A stretch of DNA of 7,417 bases from JANMEX01 sp041751995 (GCA_041751995.1 JBGSHY010000080.1:1-7417); one strand, 5' to 3'; shown: positions 1 to 6,959, counted from the first letter of the stretch. Notes: generated by a model not told the origin, from the sequence alone. Made by a program: numbers and translations.

Positions 1-1188
1 CGGCTTGACCACAAATGCGGGCTTTGCGGCTTCCGGGATCTTGTGGCGGATCAGCTTTTCGACGGCGCGCAGCTTGTCGGCCTCGGCCGGCTCGACCAGC
101 GTGATGGCGATGCCTTCGGCGCCGTTGCGGGCGGTGCGGCCGATGCGGTGGACGTACGAGTCCGTATCATCCGGCAGTTCGAAATTGATCACGTGGGTGA
201 TGTTCTGAACGTCGATGCCGCGGGCGGCGATGTCTGTGGCGACGAGGATCTTGTTGTCGCCAGACTTGAAGTCGTTGAGCGCCTTCTGGCGGGCATTCTG
301 CGACTTGTTGCCATGGATGGCGGCGACGCCGAAGCCGTCCTTCTCCAGATGGCGGACAACCGCATCCGCGCCATGCTTGGTGCGGGTAAAGACAATGACA
401 CGTTCCATTTCAGCCTGGTTCAGCAAAGCCGAAAGGCAAGCGCGCTTTTCACCGCGCGAAACGTGGATCAGGCTTTCCACAATCGTTGTCACGGTGGTGC
501 CCGGACGGGCAACCTCAACGCGGACCGGGTTTTTCATCAGCGACTTGGCGAGATTTTCGATTTCGTCTGGCATGGTTGCCGAAAACAGCGCGGTGCGCCG
601 GTTCGGGTTGGTGGCGGCGGCGATTTTGCGCACGTCGTTGATAAAGCCCATGTCGAGCATGCGGTCGGCCTCATCAAGCACCAGAAACTTGGTGTTCTGC
701 AGCTTGACGGCGCCTTCCTTCATCAGGTCGTAGAGACGGCCCGGCGTGGCGATCAGGAAATCAACGCCCGGCATCATCTTCTTGATCTGAGCAAAACGCG
801 GCATGCCGCCGAGGATCAGGCAGGTCGACAAATGGGTGTGGCGGGCAAACAGGCGGATGGTTTCATCAATCTGCACAGCCAGTTCGCGGGTCGGCACGAG
901 GATCAGGGCGCGGGTGCAATTGTGCTGGCGCTTGTCGCCAAGGGTCATGATTTCGCGCAAGATCGGCAGCACGAAAGCTGCGGTTTTGCCGGAGCCGGTC
1001 TGGGCAACGCCCAAAACATCGCGGCCTTCGATCTGCGCCGGGATCGCCTTGTTCTGGATCGGGGTCGGGGTGGTGTAGCCATTGGCCTCAAGCGTGGCGA
1101 GGATCTGGCCGGAAATGCCTAAAGCGGCAAAGCCATTTACAGTGGTGGATTCGTTCATTTCAATTGTGGTGTCGTTCAAAACAATCAT
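1..1188 (-). CDS. rhlE: RhlE-type DEAD-box ATP-dependent RNA helicase, C-terminus cut by window edge
   Basis: ATP-dependent RNA helicase that unwinds or remodels RNA in the cytoplasm (ribosome assembly, RNA decay, growth in the cold in known relatives). The 396 residues in the window carry the whole helicase core. Lobe 1 has the Q motif with GYTTPTPIQ (37-45), Walker A AQTGSGKT (62-69), PTRELA (99-104), TPGR (148-151), DEAD (172-175) and SAT (203-205). Lobe 2 has VFTRTKHGA (266-274), ATDIAARGID (317-326) and HRIGRTAR (347-354). Stretches such as TRTKHGA, IHGNKSQ and DFKSGD resemble E. coli RhlE as I remember it. The reading frame runs off the edge at base 1, so the variable C-terminal tail is not visible. 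ATG at 1188 is the earliest start because TGA lies two codons upstream; ATG at 1158 (Met11) is also possible, and neither has a strong ribosome binding site. Motif VI ends GRTAR instead of the commoner GRTGR. Family call very secure; rhlE symbol less so. Confidence 0.95.
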   Translation of the reverse strand, partial: MIVLNDTTIEMNESTTVNGFAALGISGQILATLEANGYTTPTPIQNKAIPAQIEGRDVLGVAQTGSGKTAAFVLPILREIMTLGDKRQHNCTRALILVPTRELAVQIDETIRLFARHTHLSTCLILGGMPRFAQIKKMMPGVDFLIATPGRLYDLMKEGAVKLQNTKFLVLDEADRMLDMGFINDVRKIAAATNPNRRTALFSATMPDEIENLAKSLMKNPVRVEVARPGTTVTTIVESLIHVSRGEKRACLSALLNQAEMERVIVFTRTKHGADAVVRHLEKDGFGVAAIHGNKSQNARQKALNDFKSGDNKILVATDIAARGIDVQNITHVINFELPDDTDSYVHRIGRTARNGAEGIAITLVEPAEADKLRAVEKLIRHKIPEAAKPAFVVKP

Positions 1189-1460
1189 CTTTCAGCGCAG
1201 AAATGCGCTTTTGCTGCGGGCGGCACAGATGTGCGGCACGCGTGGTTCAACGGCTGGACCCATTTGGGGTCCGGGTGATCCACCTGATTTGCCTTGCGGC
1301 GCTTCTGGCGGTTCGCACCTGACCGTCATTTCGGAAAGGAGCGGGAAAGCGCGGAAAGGAATGGGGCAATTGCCCGAACATCGCGCTTGGTGGGGCGTAT
1401 GCGCTATTTTTGGGTGCAATGCAACAGCGGAGATTTCGCGGCAGAAGTTTCAACGGAAAT
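1189..1460. other. Intergenic leader between msrA-like gene and helicase
   Basis: This 272-bp stretch follows the msrA-like stop and precedes the helicase start, both on the minus strand. It holds no convincing gene: the short frames on both strands lack ribosome binding sites and recognisable sequence. It must contain any independent promoter of the helicase, but I find no clear -35/-10 pair. A perfect 12-bp palindrome at 1364-1375 is the only clear internal symmetry. Confidence 0.6.
1364..1375. repeat. Perfect 12-bp palindrome in helicase leader
   Basis: GGGCAATTGCCC is exactly self-complementary and lies about 175 bp upstream of the helicase start. It could be an operator for a dimeric regulator, but a single palindrome of this size can also occur by chance. 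No regulator family is assigned. Confidence 0.35.
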
Positions 1461-1970
1461 TTACTGGCCCTGCCTCTCTTTCGAGAGGACATCGGCATGG
1501 ACCTTTCGAAGCCAGTTCAATTTCGGATCAATGAATGTTTTGCAAAATGGCTTGTCGCGGTTTGAACGGTAGTAGTTTTGATATCGTTCATCGGACGGTC
1601 TGAACGATGCAAAGGCAAGTACTTCTGTCACCAACGCTTTGCCGAATTCACTTTTCTTTTCATGCAACACTGCCGCAGCCGCAGCAGTTTGGATTTCATC
1701 GAAGGCGTAAACGGCACTTCGGTATTTGCTGCGCAGCCTGTGGTTTGCAGTGCTCGAGTGGGTGTCGATGTGGACGGCAATCAAGTCGCTCAAAGAGATC
1801 ATCGCGGGATCGTAGTGGACAATCACCGCTTCTGACAGTGCTTCGTGTGGCGGCAAAGAGGCAATGAACCCCTGCACCACCTTGGCCACGCCTTTGAGTG
1901 ACTGAAAAACAGCTTCGGTGCACCAATGACACCCGCCGCCAAAGCCTATGCGTTGCAAGGTTTTCTCCAC
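1461..1970 (-). CDS. Divergent MsrA-like peptide methionine (S)-S-oxide reductase
   Basis: MsrA enzymes reduce methionine-S-sulfoxide in oxidised proteins, using a catalytic cysteine regenerated through further cysteines and thioredoxin. This 169-residue protein opens with GGGCHWCTEAVF (11-22), matching the MsrA active-site GGGCFWG region; Cys14 aligns with the catalytic cysteine. SEAVIVHYDP (46-55) matches the family's HAEAV segment and keeps the Glu (47). KYRSAVY (82-88) keeps the active-site Tyr (83), and YQNYYRSN (130-137) matches the C-terminal core. Differences: Phe is His15, a second Cys replaces Gly (17), the usual GYAGG loop is shortened, and the Asp five residues before the Tyr is Arg78. 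Cys143 in KPFCKTF may be a resolving cysteine. I recall proteins with the same CHWCTEAVF signature as a separate MsrA subgroup. The longest start is GTG at 1970 without a ribosome binding site; TTG at 1958 has GGAG six bases upstream. The MFS stop lies 92 bp upstream. Local GC is about 50% by hand count, below dnaE. Confidence 0.85.
   Translation of the reverse strand: MEKTLQRIGFGGGCHWCTEAVFQSLKGVAKVVQGFIASLPPHEALSEAVIVHYDPAMISLSDLIAVHIDTHSSTANHRLRSKYRSAVYAFDEIQTAAAAAVLHEKKSEFGKALVTEVLAFASFRPSDERYQNYYRSNRDKPFCKTFIDPKLNWLRKVHADVLSKERQGQ
1473..1488 (-). other. GAAA-tetraloop hairpin at the end of the msrA-like gene
   Basis: In the minus-strand RNA, CCUCUC and GAGAGG form a 6-bp perfect stem closed by GAAA, a stable GNRA tetraloop. 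It lies within the last codons, about ten bases before the stop. No U-tract follows, so it is not a standard intrinsic terminator; it may slow 3' decay or be incidental to the codons. Confidence 0.3.
1965..1968 (-). promoter_or_regulatory. Possible ribosome binding site for a TTG start of the msrA-like gene
   Basis: GGAG lies six bases before an in-frame TTG at 1958-1956. The GTG at 1970-1968 has only AT-rich sequence without a purine-rich site before it. The TTG start would remove four residues and still leave the active-site strand intact, so it may be the true start. Confidence 0.35.
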
Positions 1971-2062
1971 ATGTAGGCATATTGCGCGCGAGCGGAGACG
2001 TTGGAATCAGACCGCCCGCCAGCTTCCTGTCAGTTATGTAATCCCAGTCTCTCGATATTCCT

Positions 2063-3253
2063 TCATTCAGTATCGGCGCTCTCATGTTTCGGCGGCTGCA
2101 ATCGAATGGACAAGTAAACCAGCACCGCGCCTACTGCCGCGAACGCCGCTGACGCCAGATAGGCCTTCGTGCCATATTCGCCCGCCAGCCAGCCGAAACC
2201 GGTGATGGCGACGACTGCAGTGCCCTGCTGCAGCATGGTGAAGAAGCCTTGGGCTTCTGCGGCGATGTCTTCGCTGGTCCAGTTGGCGATGAAATTCATG
2301 CAGCCCAGAAAGCCGAGCGCGAAAGTGATGGAGTGCAGAAGCTGCAATGCAAACAGGACCGGCACGCTTGGCGAATAGGCCATGGCGATCCAGCGGGCGA
2401 CGGTGACGACCGAGGACAGAAGGATCAGCTTGCGGGCAGTGTACCTTCCGGAAAAGCGCTTGAATGCAAAGAACATTGCCGCTTCTGACAGCGCGCCGAG
2501 CGCAATCAGGATGCCGATCATGCTGGTCGAAATGCCCTGTTTGCTCCACAACAGGCTCTGGAAACCATTTAGAATGAGATGGGTGGCGAACACCATCGAC
2601 CAGCCGAACAGCGGCAGCAGGAACCAGGGCTTCATCACATGCAAGAGCTTCACCGCACCCTTGGTGATCGCCTTGCCTTCGGGCGCGCGCAGCTTGGGCA
2701 GCGTCAGTGACGCCAGCCCGCGCAGCAGGGCAAGGCCGACAAACCATGGCAAGAAAGCGCCCCCACCCAGCCACTGCACCAGATAGCCGGTGATGAAAAT
2801 CACCGAAAGGTAACCAATGGTGCCCCAGGCGCGGATCGCGCCGAAATCCGTGCCGTTGCGGCGCGTGACGCGCATGGCGGCGGCATCGGCAACCGGCGTG
2901 ATCGTCGCCGCCGTGATCGTCGTCAGCGACCAGAACAGAAGGATGCCCCAGAAATCCTGAACGAAAAACAGGCCGAACGGCACGATAGCCGAGGCGATTG
3001 AGCCAAGAACGATGATCTGCCGCCAATCGCCGGCGCGGTCGGCCAACCGCCCGACGATGAGATTAAGCGCCAGCAGGACAAAAATCGGCACGGAATTGAG
3101 CAAGCCGACCTGCTCGGCGCTGAGGCCCTTGCCGGTGAACCATATCCCCGCAAAAGCCGTCGCCGCCCCGCCCGACATGAACTGTGTGAGGAAGAAGAGC
3201 GATAAGCTGCGCTCGGCGGAGACGGGTGATTTGGCCGCTCTGGATTCACTCAC
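2063..3253 (-). CDS. HcaT-like major facilitator superfamily transporter
   Basis: Secondary transporter of the inner membrane, 396 residues, with the hydrophobic pattern of a 12-helix MFS protein. GRLADRAGDWRQI (68-80) sits at the loop 2-3 position where the MFS family carries its conserved GxxxDRxGRR-type motif. TDFGAIRAWGTIGY (135-148), LSEAAMFFAFKRFSGRYTAR (255-274) and LLHSITFALG (305-314) resemble the E. coli HcaT/LacY-like branch (segments DYGKVRLWG, VAEVIIFALSNKLF and ILHCGTF as I remember them). That branch takes up small organic acids, sugars or nucleosides; the substrate here cannot be told. A long central loop (about 185-205) separates the two halves. The start is GTG at 3253, only 3 nt after the dnaE stop, so co-transcription and translational coupling with dnaE are likely; the nearest GGAG lies about 12 bases upstream, too far to be a good site. 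The C-terminus is short, polar and cytoplasmic. Confidence 0.88.
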   Translation of the reverse strand: MSESRAAKSPVSAERSLSLFFLTQFMSGGAATAFAGIWFTGKGLSAEQVGLLNSVPIFVLLALNLIVGRLADRAGDWRQIIVLGSIASAIVPFGLFFVQDFWGILLFWSLTTITAATITPVADAAAMRVTRRNGTDFGAIRAWGTIGYLSVIFITGYLVQWLGGGAFLPWFVGLALLRGLASLTLPKLRAPEGKAITKGAVKLLHVMKPWFLLPLFGWSMVFATHLILNGFQSLLWSKQGISTSMIGILIALGALSEAAMFFAFKRFSGRYTARKLILLSSVVTVARWIAMAYSPSVPVLFALQLLHSITFALGFLGCMNFIANWTSEDIAAEAQGFFTMLQQGTAVVAITGFGWLAGEYGTKAYLASAAFAAVGAVLVYLSIRLQPPKHESADTE

Positions 3254-3256
3254 CGG

Positions 3257-6200
3257 TTACACCAGCTCCACATCTACCACGCCCTGCACGGCCTTGATGG
3301 CCGCGGCAATTTGCGGGGTGATCTTGAAGCGGTCTTTCAGTTCGATTTCGACTTCGCGCTTACCATTGTCCTGAATGAGGATCAGCGAGACCTGCCCCTC
3401 GCCGCGCTGGGTGAACATGGAGCCGAGCGAGGCGACGGGCTTGGCGTCGCGCAGGAACACGCGCAGCGATTTCTGGACGCGGGCGGCTTCCTCCTCCAGC
3501 GAATGGACGGTCTGGATCCGCAGGTTGATGCCCTCCGGCCGGTCCTCCGCGCCGACGGTAATGACCACCGAGCGCCCGGCCTCCAGCACGTCGCGGTATT
3601 CGGCCAGCGCTTCGGAGAACAGCACGCCTTCAAACTGGCCGGTGGAGTCTGAAAAGCTGACGATGCCCATCTTGTTGCCGGTCTTGGTGCGGCGCTCCTG
3701 CTTGGACGTGACAGTACCTGCAAGGCGGCCCGCAGTCGCGCCCTTGCGCACGGCGGCGGAGAATTCGGCGTAGGTCTGGACGCGCAGCTTGTTCAAAAGT
3801 GTCTGGTATTCATCCAACGGGTGGGCGGAAAGATAAAAGCCTGCCGCCTGATATTCGCGGTGCAGGCGCTCAGAGGGGAGCCAGGGCGCGGCGGCGGGGA
3901 GGATGAGCTTTTCCGGTTCTGCCGAACCCATGGCGGCAAAAATGTCGACCTGGCCGGAGGCGGCCTGATCCTGCGTGCGGGCCGACATGCCGATCATCCG
4001 GTCAAGACCGGCCATCAGGCGGGCGCGCTCATGGCCGAAACAATCCAGCGCCCCGGCATTGATCAGGCTTTCGAGAACCCGGCGGTTGATGATTTTCGGG
4101 TCGATGCGGGTGAGAAAATCCTCAAGCGACTTGAACGGCTTTTCGGCACGCATAGCCACCAGATGGTCAACCGCCGCTTCGCCAATGCCCTTGATGGCGG
4201 CGAGCGAATAATAGATGCGGTTTTCGCCGACTTCGAAAATCCGGTGCGAATGCATCACCGAAGGCGTTGCCACCTCAATGCCGAGGCGAAGCGCGTCGCG
4301 GCGGAATTCGCCCAGTTTTTCGGTGTTGGCCATGTCGTAGGTCATCGACGAGGCAAGGAACTCGACCGGATGATGCGCCTTCATGTAGGCGGTCTGGTAG
4401 GAAACGATGGCATAGGCGGCGGCGTGTGACTTGTTGAAGCCGTAGTCGGCAAACTTGGCCAGGAGATCGAAAATGAAATTCGCTTGCGGCGACGGCACGT
4501 TGCGCTCGACCGCGCCGGTGACGAAGCGCTCGCGCTGCTGGTCCATTTCGGCGCGGATTTTCTTACCCATGGCGCGGCGCAAAAGATCGGCTTCGCCGAG
4601 CGTATAGCCGGACAAGACCTGCGCGATCTGCATCACCTGTTCCTGATAGACGATGACGCCTTGCGTTTCCTTCAACAGATGATCGATGCGCGGGTGGATC
4701 GAGGCAAGCTCCTCCTCGCCGTTCTTGCGGGCATTGTAGGTCGGGATGTTTTCCATCGGGCCCGGACGGTAGAGCGCCACGAGGGCAATGATGTCCTCGA
4801 TCCGGTCCGGCTTCATGCCGATCAGCGCCTTGCGCATGCCCGCCGATTCCACCTGAAACACGCCGACCGTCTCGCCGCGCGACAGCATCTCGTAGGTCTT
4901 CTGGTCGTCGAGCGGCAGGCGGTTCAAGTCGATCTCGATGCCCTTGCGCTTGACGAGGCGCACGGCCATGTCGAGAACGGTTAGCGTTTTAAGGCCGAGA
5001 AAGTCAAACTTCACCAAGCCGGCCTGCTCGACAAACTTCATGTTGAACTGGGTCACCGGCATGTCCGAACGCGGGTCGCGGTAGAGCGGGACAAGCTCGG
5101 AAAGCGGCCGGTCGCCGATGACGATGCCGGCGGCGTGGGTCGAAGCGTGGCGGTAAAGGCCTTCCAGCTTTTGTGCCATGGCCAGCAAGCGTTCAACCAC
5201 CGGCTCCTTGTCACGCTCTTCGCGCAGGCGCGGCTCGTCCTCGATGGCTTTCGCCAGCGTCACCGGATTGGCTGGATTGGACGGCACCAGTTTGCACAGG
5301 CGATCCACCTGCCCGTATGGCATTTCGAGCACACGGCCGACGTCACGCAGCACGGCGCGGGCCTGCAGCGTACCAAAGGTGATGATCTGCGCCACCTGAT
5401 CGCGGCCATAGCGCTCCTGCACATAACGGATAACCTCGTCGCGCCGCTCCTGACAGAAGTCGATGTCAAAGTCGGGCATCGACACGCGGTCGGGATTGAG
5501 GAAGCGTTCGAACAGCAGCGAGAAGCGCAACGGGTCCACATCCGTGATCGTCAGCGCATAGGCAACAAGCGAACCCGCGCCCGAACCACGACCCGGACCG
5601 ACTGGAATGCCATGCGCCTTGGCCCATTTGATAAAGTCGGCCACGATCAGGAAGTAGCCCGGGAATTTCATCCGCTCAATGATCGACAGTTCAAAATCGA
5701 GCCGCTCGCGGTAGTCGTCCGGCGTGTAGCCTTCGGTGAGGCCGAAGACTTCGAGGCGATAGGCGAGACCGGCGATGGCCTGGCGCTTCAGCTCTTCGGC
5801 TTCCTCCTTCAGTGCGTCGTCCCCGTCAGCGTTCGAGCCGGTGAAGCGCGGCAGGATCGGGCTCCTGCCTTCCGGATAGTAGGAGCAGCGCTGCGCAATC
5901 TCGACCGTGTTGGCGACGGCTTCAGGCAGGTCGGCAAAGAGCTTGACCATGTCCTTGGCGCTGCGCAGATGGCTGTCCGGTGTCAGGCGGCGGCGGTTGT
6001 CTTCCGACATCAGGGCGCCTGCGGCAATCGCCAGCAACGCGTCATGCGATTCGTAATCGTCGCGCTTCAGGAAGAAGGCCTCGTTGGTGGCAACCAGCGG
6101 CAAGTGTTCCGCATAGGCGAGCGAAACCATTTTGGCTTCATGCGACTTGCTGTAGCCCTGCTGGCGCTGAATCTCGACATAGAGCCGATCGCCAAAATTG

Positions 6201-6763
6201 GCCTTCAGCCGCGCCAGCCGTTCAAGTGCCGCGTCATGGGCGGATTCGATCAACTCATCAACCGGACCGGCCATGCCGCCGGTCAACGCGATGATGCCTT
6301 CGCCGGTGGCTTCCAGCCAGTCCATCGCAATGTGGACCGGCTCGCCCGACGGCGTTTCCATGAAGGCGCGGCTGACGAGGCGCACCAGATTGGCGTAGCC
6401 ATCCTTGTTGGCGGCGATGAACACCATGGTCGGATAGGAGGCCAATTCCTTGCGGCCATGGTTTGGCGTCTGCCCCTGCCCGGATGCGCCGAAGTCTACA
6501 GCCAGCTGGCATCCTATCAACGGCTGGACACCGGCCTTCGACGCCTTCTGCGCAAACTCGAGGGCGCCGAACAGGTTCGACGTATCGGTAATGGCGATTG
6601 CCGGCGCGCTAGACGCGGCGGCGAAGTCAACGATCTTGGAGACCGTAAGCGCGCCCTCAAGCAGCGAATAGGCCGAATGCACCCGCAGATGAATGAAGGA
6701 TGCTGCCGTGGTCACAGCGCCATTGGATAAAGCGCCGTTTGCCGATTTGCCAATGTCCGCCAC
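3257..6763 (-). CDS. dnaE: DNA polymerase III alpha subunit, replicative DnaE1
   Basis: Catalytic subunit of the replicative polymerase holoenzyme, extending both strands at the fork. It has 1168 residues against about 1160 in E. coli. Domains in order: PHP (about 22-290), beginning HLRVHSAYSLLEG; palm and polymerase core with GPGRGSGAGSLVAY (389-402), PDFDIDF (430-436) and FDFLGLKTL (586-594); fingers with GYTLGEADLLRRAMGKK (719-735) and KSHAAAYAIVSYQTAYMKAH (778-797); helix-hairpin-helix (about 840-905); clamp-binding QVDIF (938-942); OB fold (about 1005-1085); tau-binding C-terminal domain. Asp433, Asp435 and Asp587 correspond, at a constant offset of 32, to the E. coli catalytic aspartates 401, 403 and 555. 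Arg27 replaces a metal-binding His of active PHP domains, as in E. coli, so proofreading is presumably by a separate epsilon subunit. The clamp motif and full length separate it from error-prone DnaE2. GTG at 6763 is preceded by AGGTGA. The MFS gene follows after 3 nt. Confidence 0.98.
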   Translation of the reverse strand: MADIGKSANGALSNGAVTTAASFIHLRVHSAYSLLEGALTVSKIVDFAAASSAPAIAITDTSNLFGALEFAQKASKAGVQPLIGCQLAVDFGASGQGQTPNHGRKELASYPTMVFIAANKDGYANLVRLVSRAFMETPSGEPVHIAMDWLEATGEGIIALTGGMAGPVDELIESAHDAALERLARLKANFGDRLYVEIQRQQGYSKSHEAKMVSLAYAEHLPLVATNEAFFLKRDDYESHDALLAIAAGALMSEDNRRRLTPDSHLRSAKDMVKLFADLPEAVANTVEIAQRCSYYPEGRSPILPRFTGSNADGDDALKEEAEELKRQAIAGLAYRLEVFGLTEGYTPDDYRERLDFELSIIERMKFPGYFLIVADFIKWAKAHGIPVGPGRGSGAGSLVAYALTITDVDPLRFSLLFERFLNPDRVSMPDFDIDFCQERRDEVIRYVQERYGRDQVAQIITFGTLQARAVLRDVGRVLEMPYGQVDRLCKLVPSNPANPVTLAKAIEDEPRLREERDKEPVVERLLAMAQKLEGLYRHASTHAAGIVIGDRPLSELVPLYRDPRSDMPVTQFNMKFVEQAGLVKFDFLGLKTLTVLDMAVRLVKRKGIEIDLNRLPLDDQKTYEMLSRGETVGVFQVESAGMRKALIGMKPDRIEDIIALVALYRPGPMENIPTYNARKNGEEELASIHPRIDHLLKETQGVIVYQEQVMQIAQVLSGYTLGEADLLRRAMGKKIRAEMDQQRERFVTGAVERNVPSPQANFIFDLLAKFADYGFNKSHAAAYAIVSYQTAYMKAHHPVEFLASSMTYDMANTEKLGEFRRDALRLGIEVATPSVMHSHRIFEVGENRIYYSLAAIKGIGEAAVDHLVAMRAEKPFKSLEDFLTRIDPKIINRRVLESLINAGALDCFGHERARLMAGLDRMIGMSARTQDQAASGQVDIFAAMGSAEPEKLILPAAAPWLPSERLHREYQAAGFYLSAHPLDEYQTLLNKLRVQTYAEFSAAVRKGATAGRLAGTVTSKQERRTKTGNKMGIVSFSDSTGQFEGVLFSEALAEYRDVLEAGRSVVITVGAEDRPEGINLRIQTVHSLEEEAARVQKSLRVFLRDAKPVASLGSMFTQRGEGQVSLILIQDNGKREVEIELKDRFKITPQIAAAIKAVQGVVDVELV

Positions 6764-6766
6764 GCT

Positions 6767-6772
6767 TCACCT
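6767..6772 (-). promoter_or_regulatory. Ribosome binding site of dnaE
   Basis: AGGTGA on the minus strand, with AGG six bases before GTG at 6763. It supports a GTG start, which places the PHP domain about 22 residues from the N-terminus. Confidence 0.6.
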
Positions 6773-6775
6773 GAC

Positions 6776-6795
6776 TGCCGAATCCAAGTCCGGCA
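6776..6795 (-). other. Hairpin just upstream of the dnaE ribosome binding site
   Basis: In minus-strand RNA, TGCCG and CGGCA pair, extended inward by a G-U and an A-U pair, to give a stem of seven pairs with a six-base loop. It ends 3 bases before the AGGTGA site and so could influence access of ribosomes to dnaE. Small stems like this also arise by chance. Confidence 0.3.
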
Positions 6796-6828
6796 ATCAC
6801 TATCTTGCAACGGGCGGCAAAGGTCCAG

Positions 6829-6849
6829 AAAAAGCGGCCCCTCGGCGCC
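6829..6849 (-). terminator. Terminator-like hairpin between the microprotein gene and dnaE
   Basis: In minus-strand RNA, GCGCC pairs with GGC-C-GC (one bulged C) around a GAGG loop, followed directly by UUUUU. It begins 24 bases after the microprotein stop. The stem is short and bulged, so termination may be weak or partial; if it works, it separates the SOS-type promoter from dnaE. Confidence 0.4.
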
Positions 6850-6872
6850 TGTGAATTCCAGCCGTCAACAGC

Positions 6873-6959
6873 TCAGATCGCGCCGAGATAGACCGCGCAG
6901 GTGGCGATGAACAGCGAGACCGAGAGGAACGACATGAGGTCCTGAGCGAAGTCTGACAT
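6873..6959 (-). CDS. 28-residue single-span membrane microprotein under a LexA-type promoter
   Basis: The ATG at 6959 opens a 28-codon frame ending in TGA at 6873. The peptide begins MSDFAQDLMSFLSV and ends FIATCAVYLGAI. Residues 8-28 form one continuous hydrophobic stretch long enough to cross the membrane once; the short N-terminus carries Asp3 and Asp7, there is no Lys or Arg, and Cys21 lies in the membrane part. The ribosome binding site AAGGGAG lies eight bases upstream, the best in the window. A -35/-10 promoter with a GTTC-N7-GTTC box precedes it, and a terminator-like hairpin follows, so it looks like a single-gene SOS unit. I do not recognise a named family. Size, topology and regulation parallel Caulobacter SidA (29 residues, SOS-induced, blocks division through the FtsW/FtsN machinery), but I see no clear sequence match, so that role is inference. 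Alternatives: a small subunit or regulator of a membrane complex, or a type I toxin-like peptide. Confidence 0.78.
   Translation of the reverse strand: MSDFAQDLMSFLSVSLFIATCAVYLGAI

Noticed and set aside
43..1122. 359-codon plus-strand open frame
   Set aside because: Exactly antisense to the helicase, whose motifs are all intact; the protein has no recognisable domain and results from GC-rich codon bias.
1082..1572. Short frames on both strands in the helicase leader (150, 92, 83 and 75 codons)
   Set aside because: No ribosome binding sites or recognisable motifs; several overlap the ends of the two flanking genes.
1696..2085. 129-codon minus-strand frame as an N-terminal extension or frameshifted part of the MsrA-like gene
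   Set aside because: It runs out of frame through the MsrA coding region, and MsrA proteins of this subgroup normally start just before the active-site strand, so no frameshift is needed.
2082..3026. 314-codon minus-strand frame inside the transporter gene
   Set aside because: Out-of-frame shadow of the MFS gene, rich in His and Arg; the MFS frame has coherent membrane segments.
3821..4984. Plus-strand frames of 202 and 166 codons
   Set aside because: Both lie antisense within dnaE and show no family features.
5135..6730. 531-codon plus-strand open frame
   Set aside because: Antisense to dnaE over its whole length; unusually long but rich in Arg, His and Gln, as antisense frames of GC-rich genes are.
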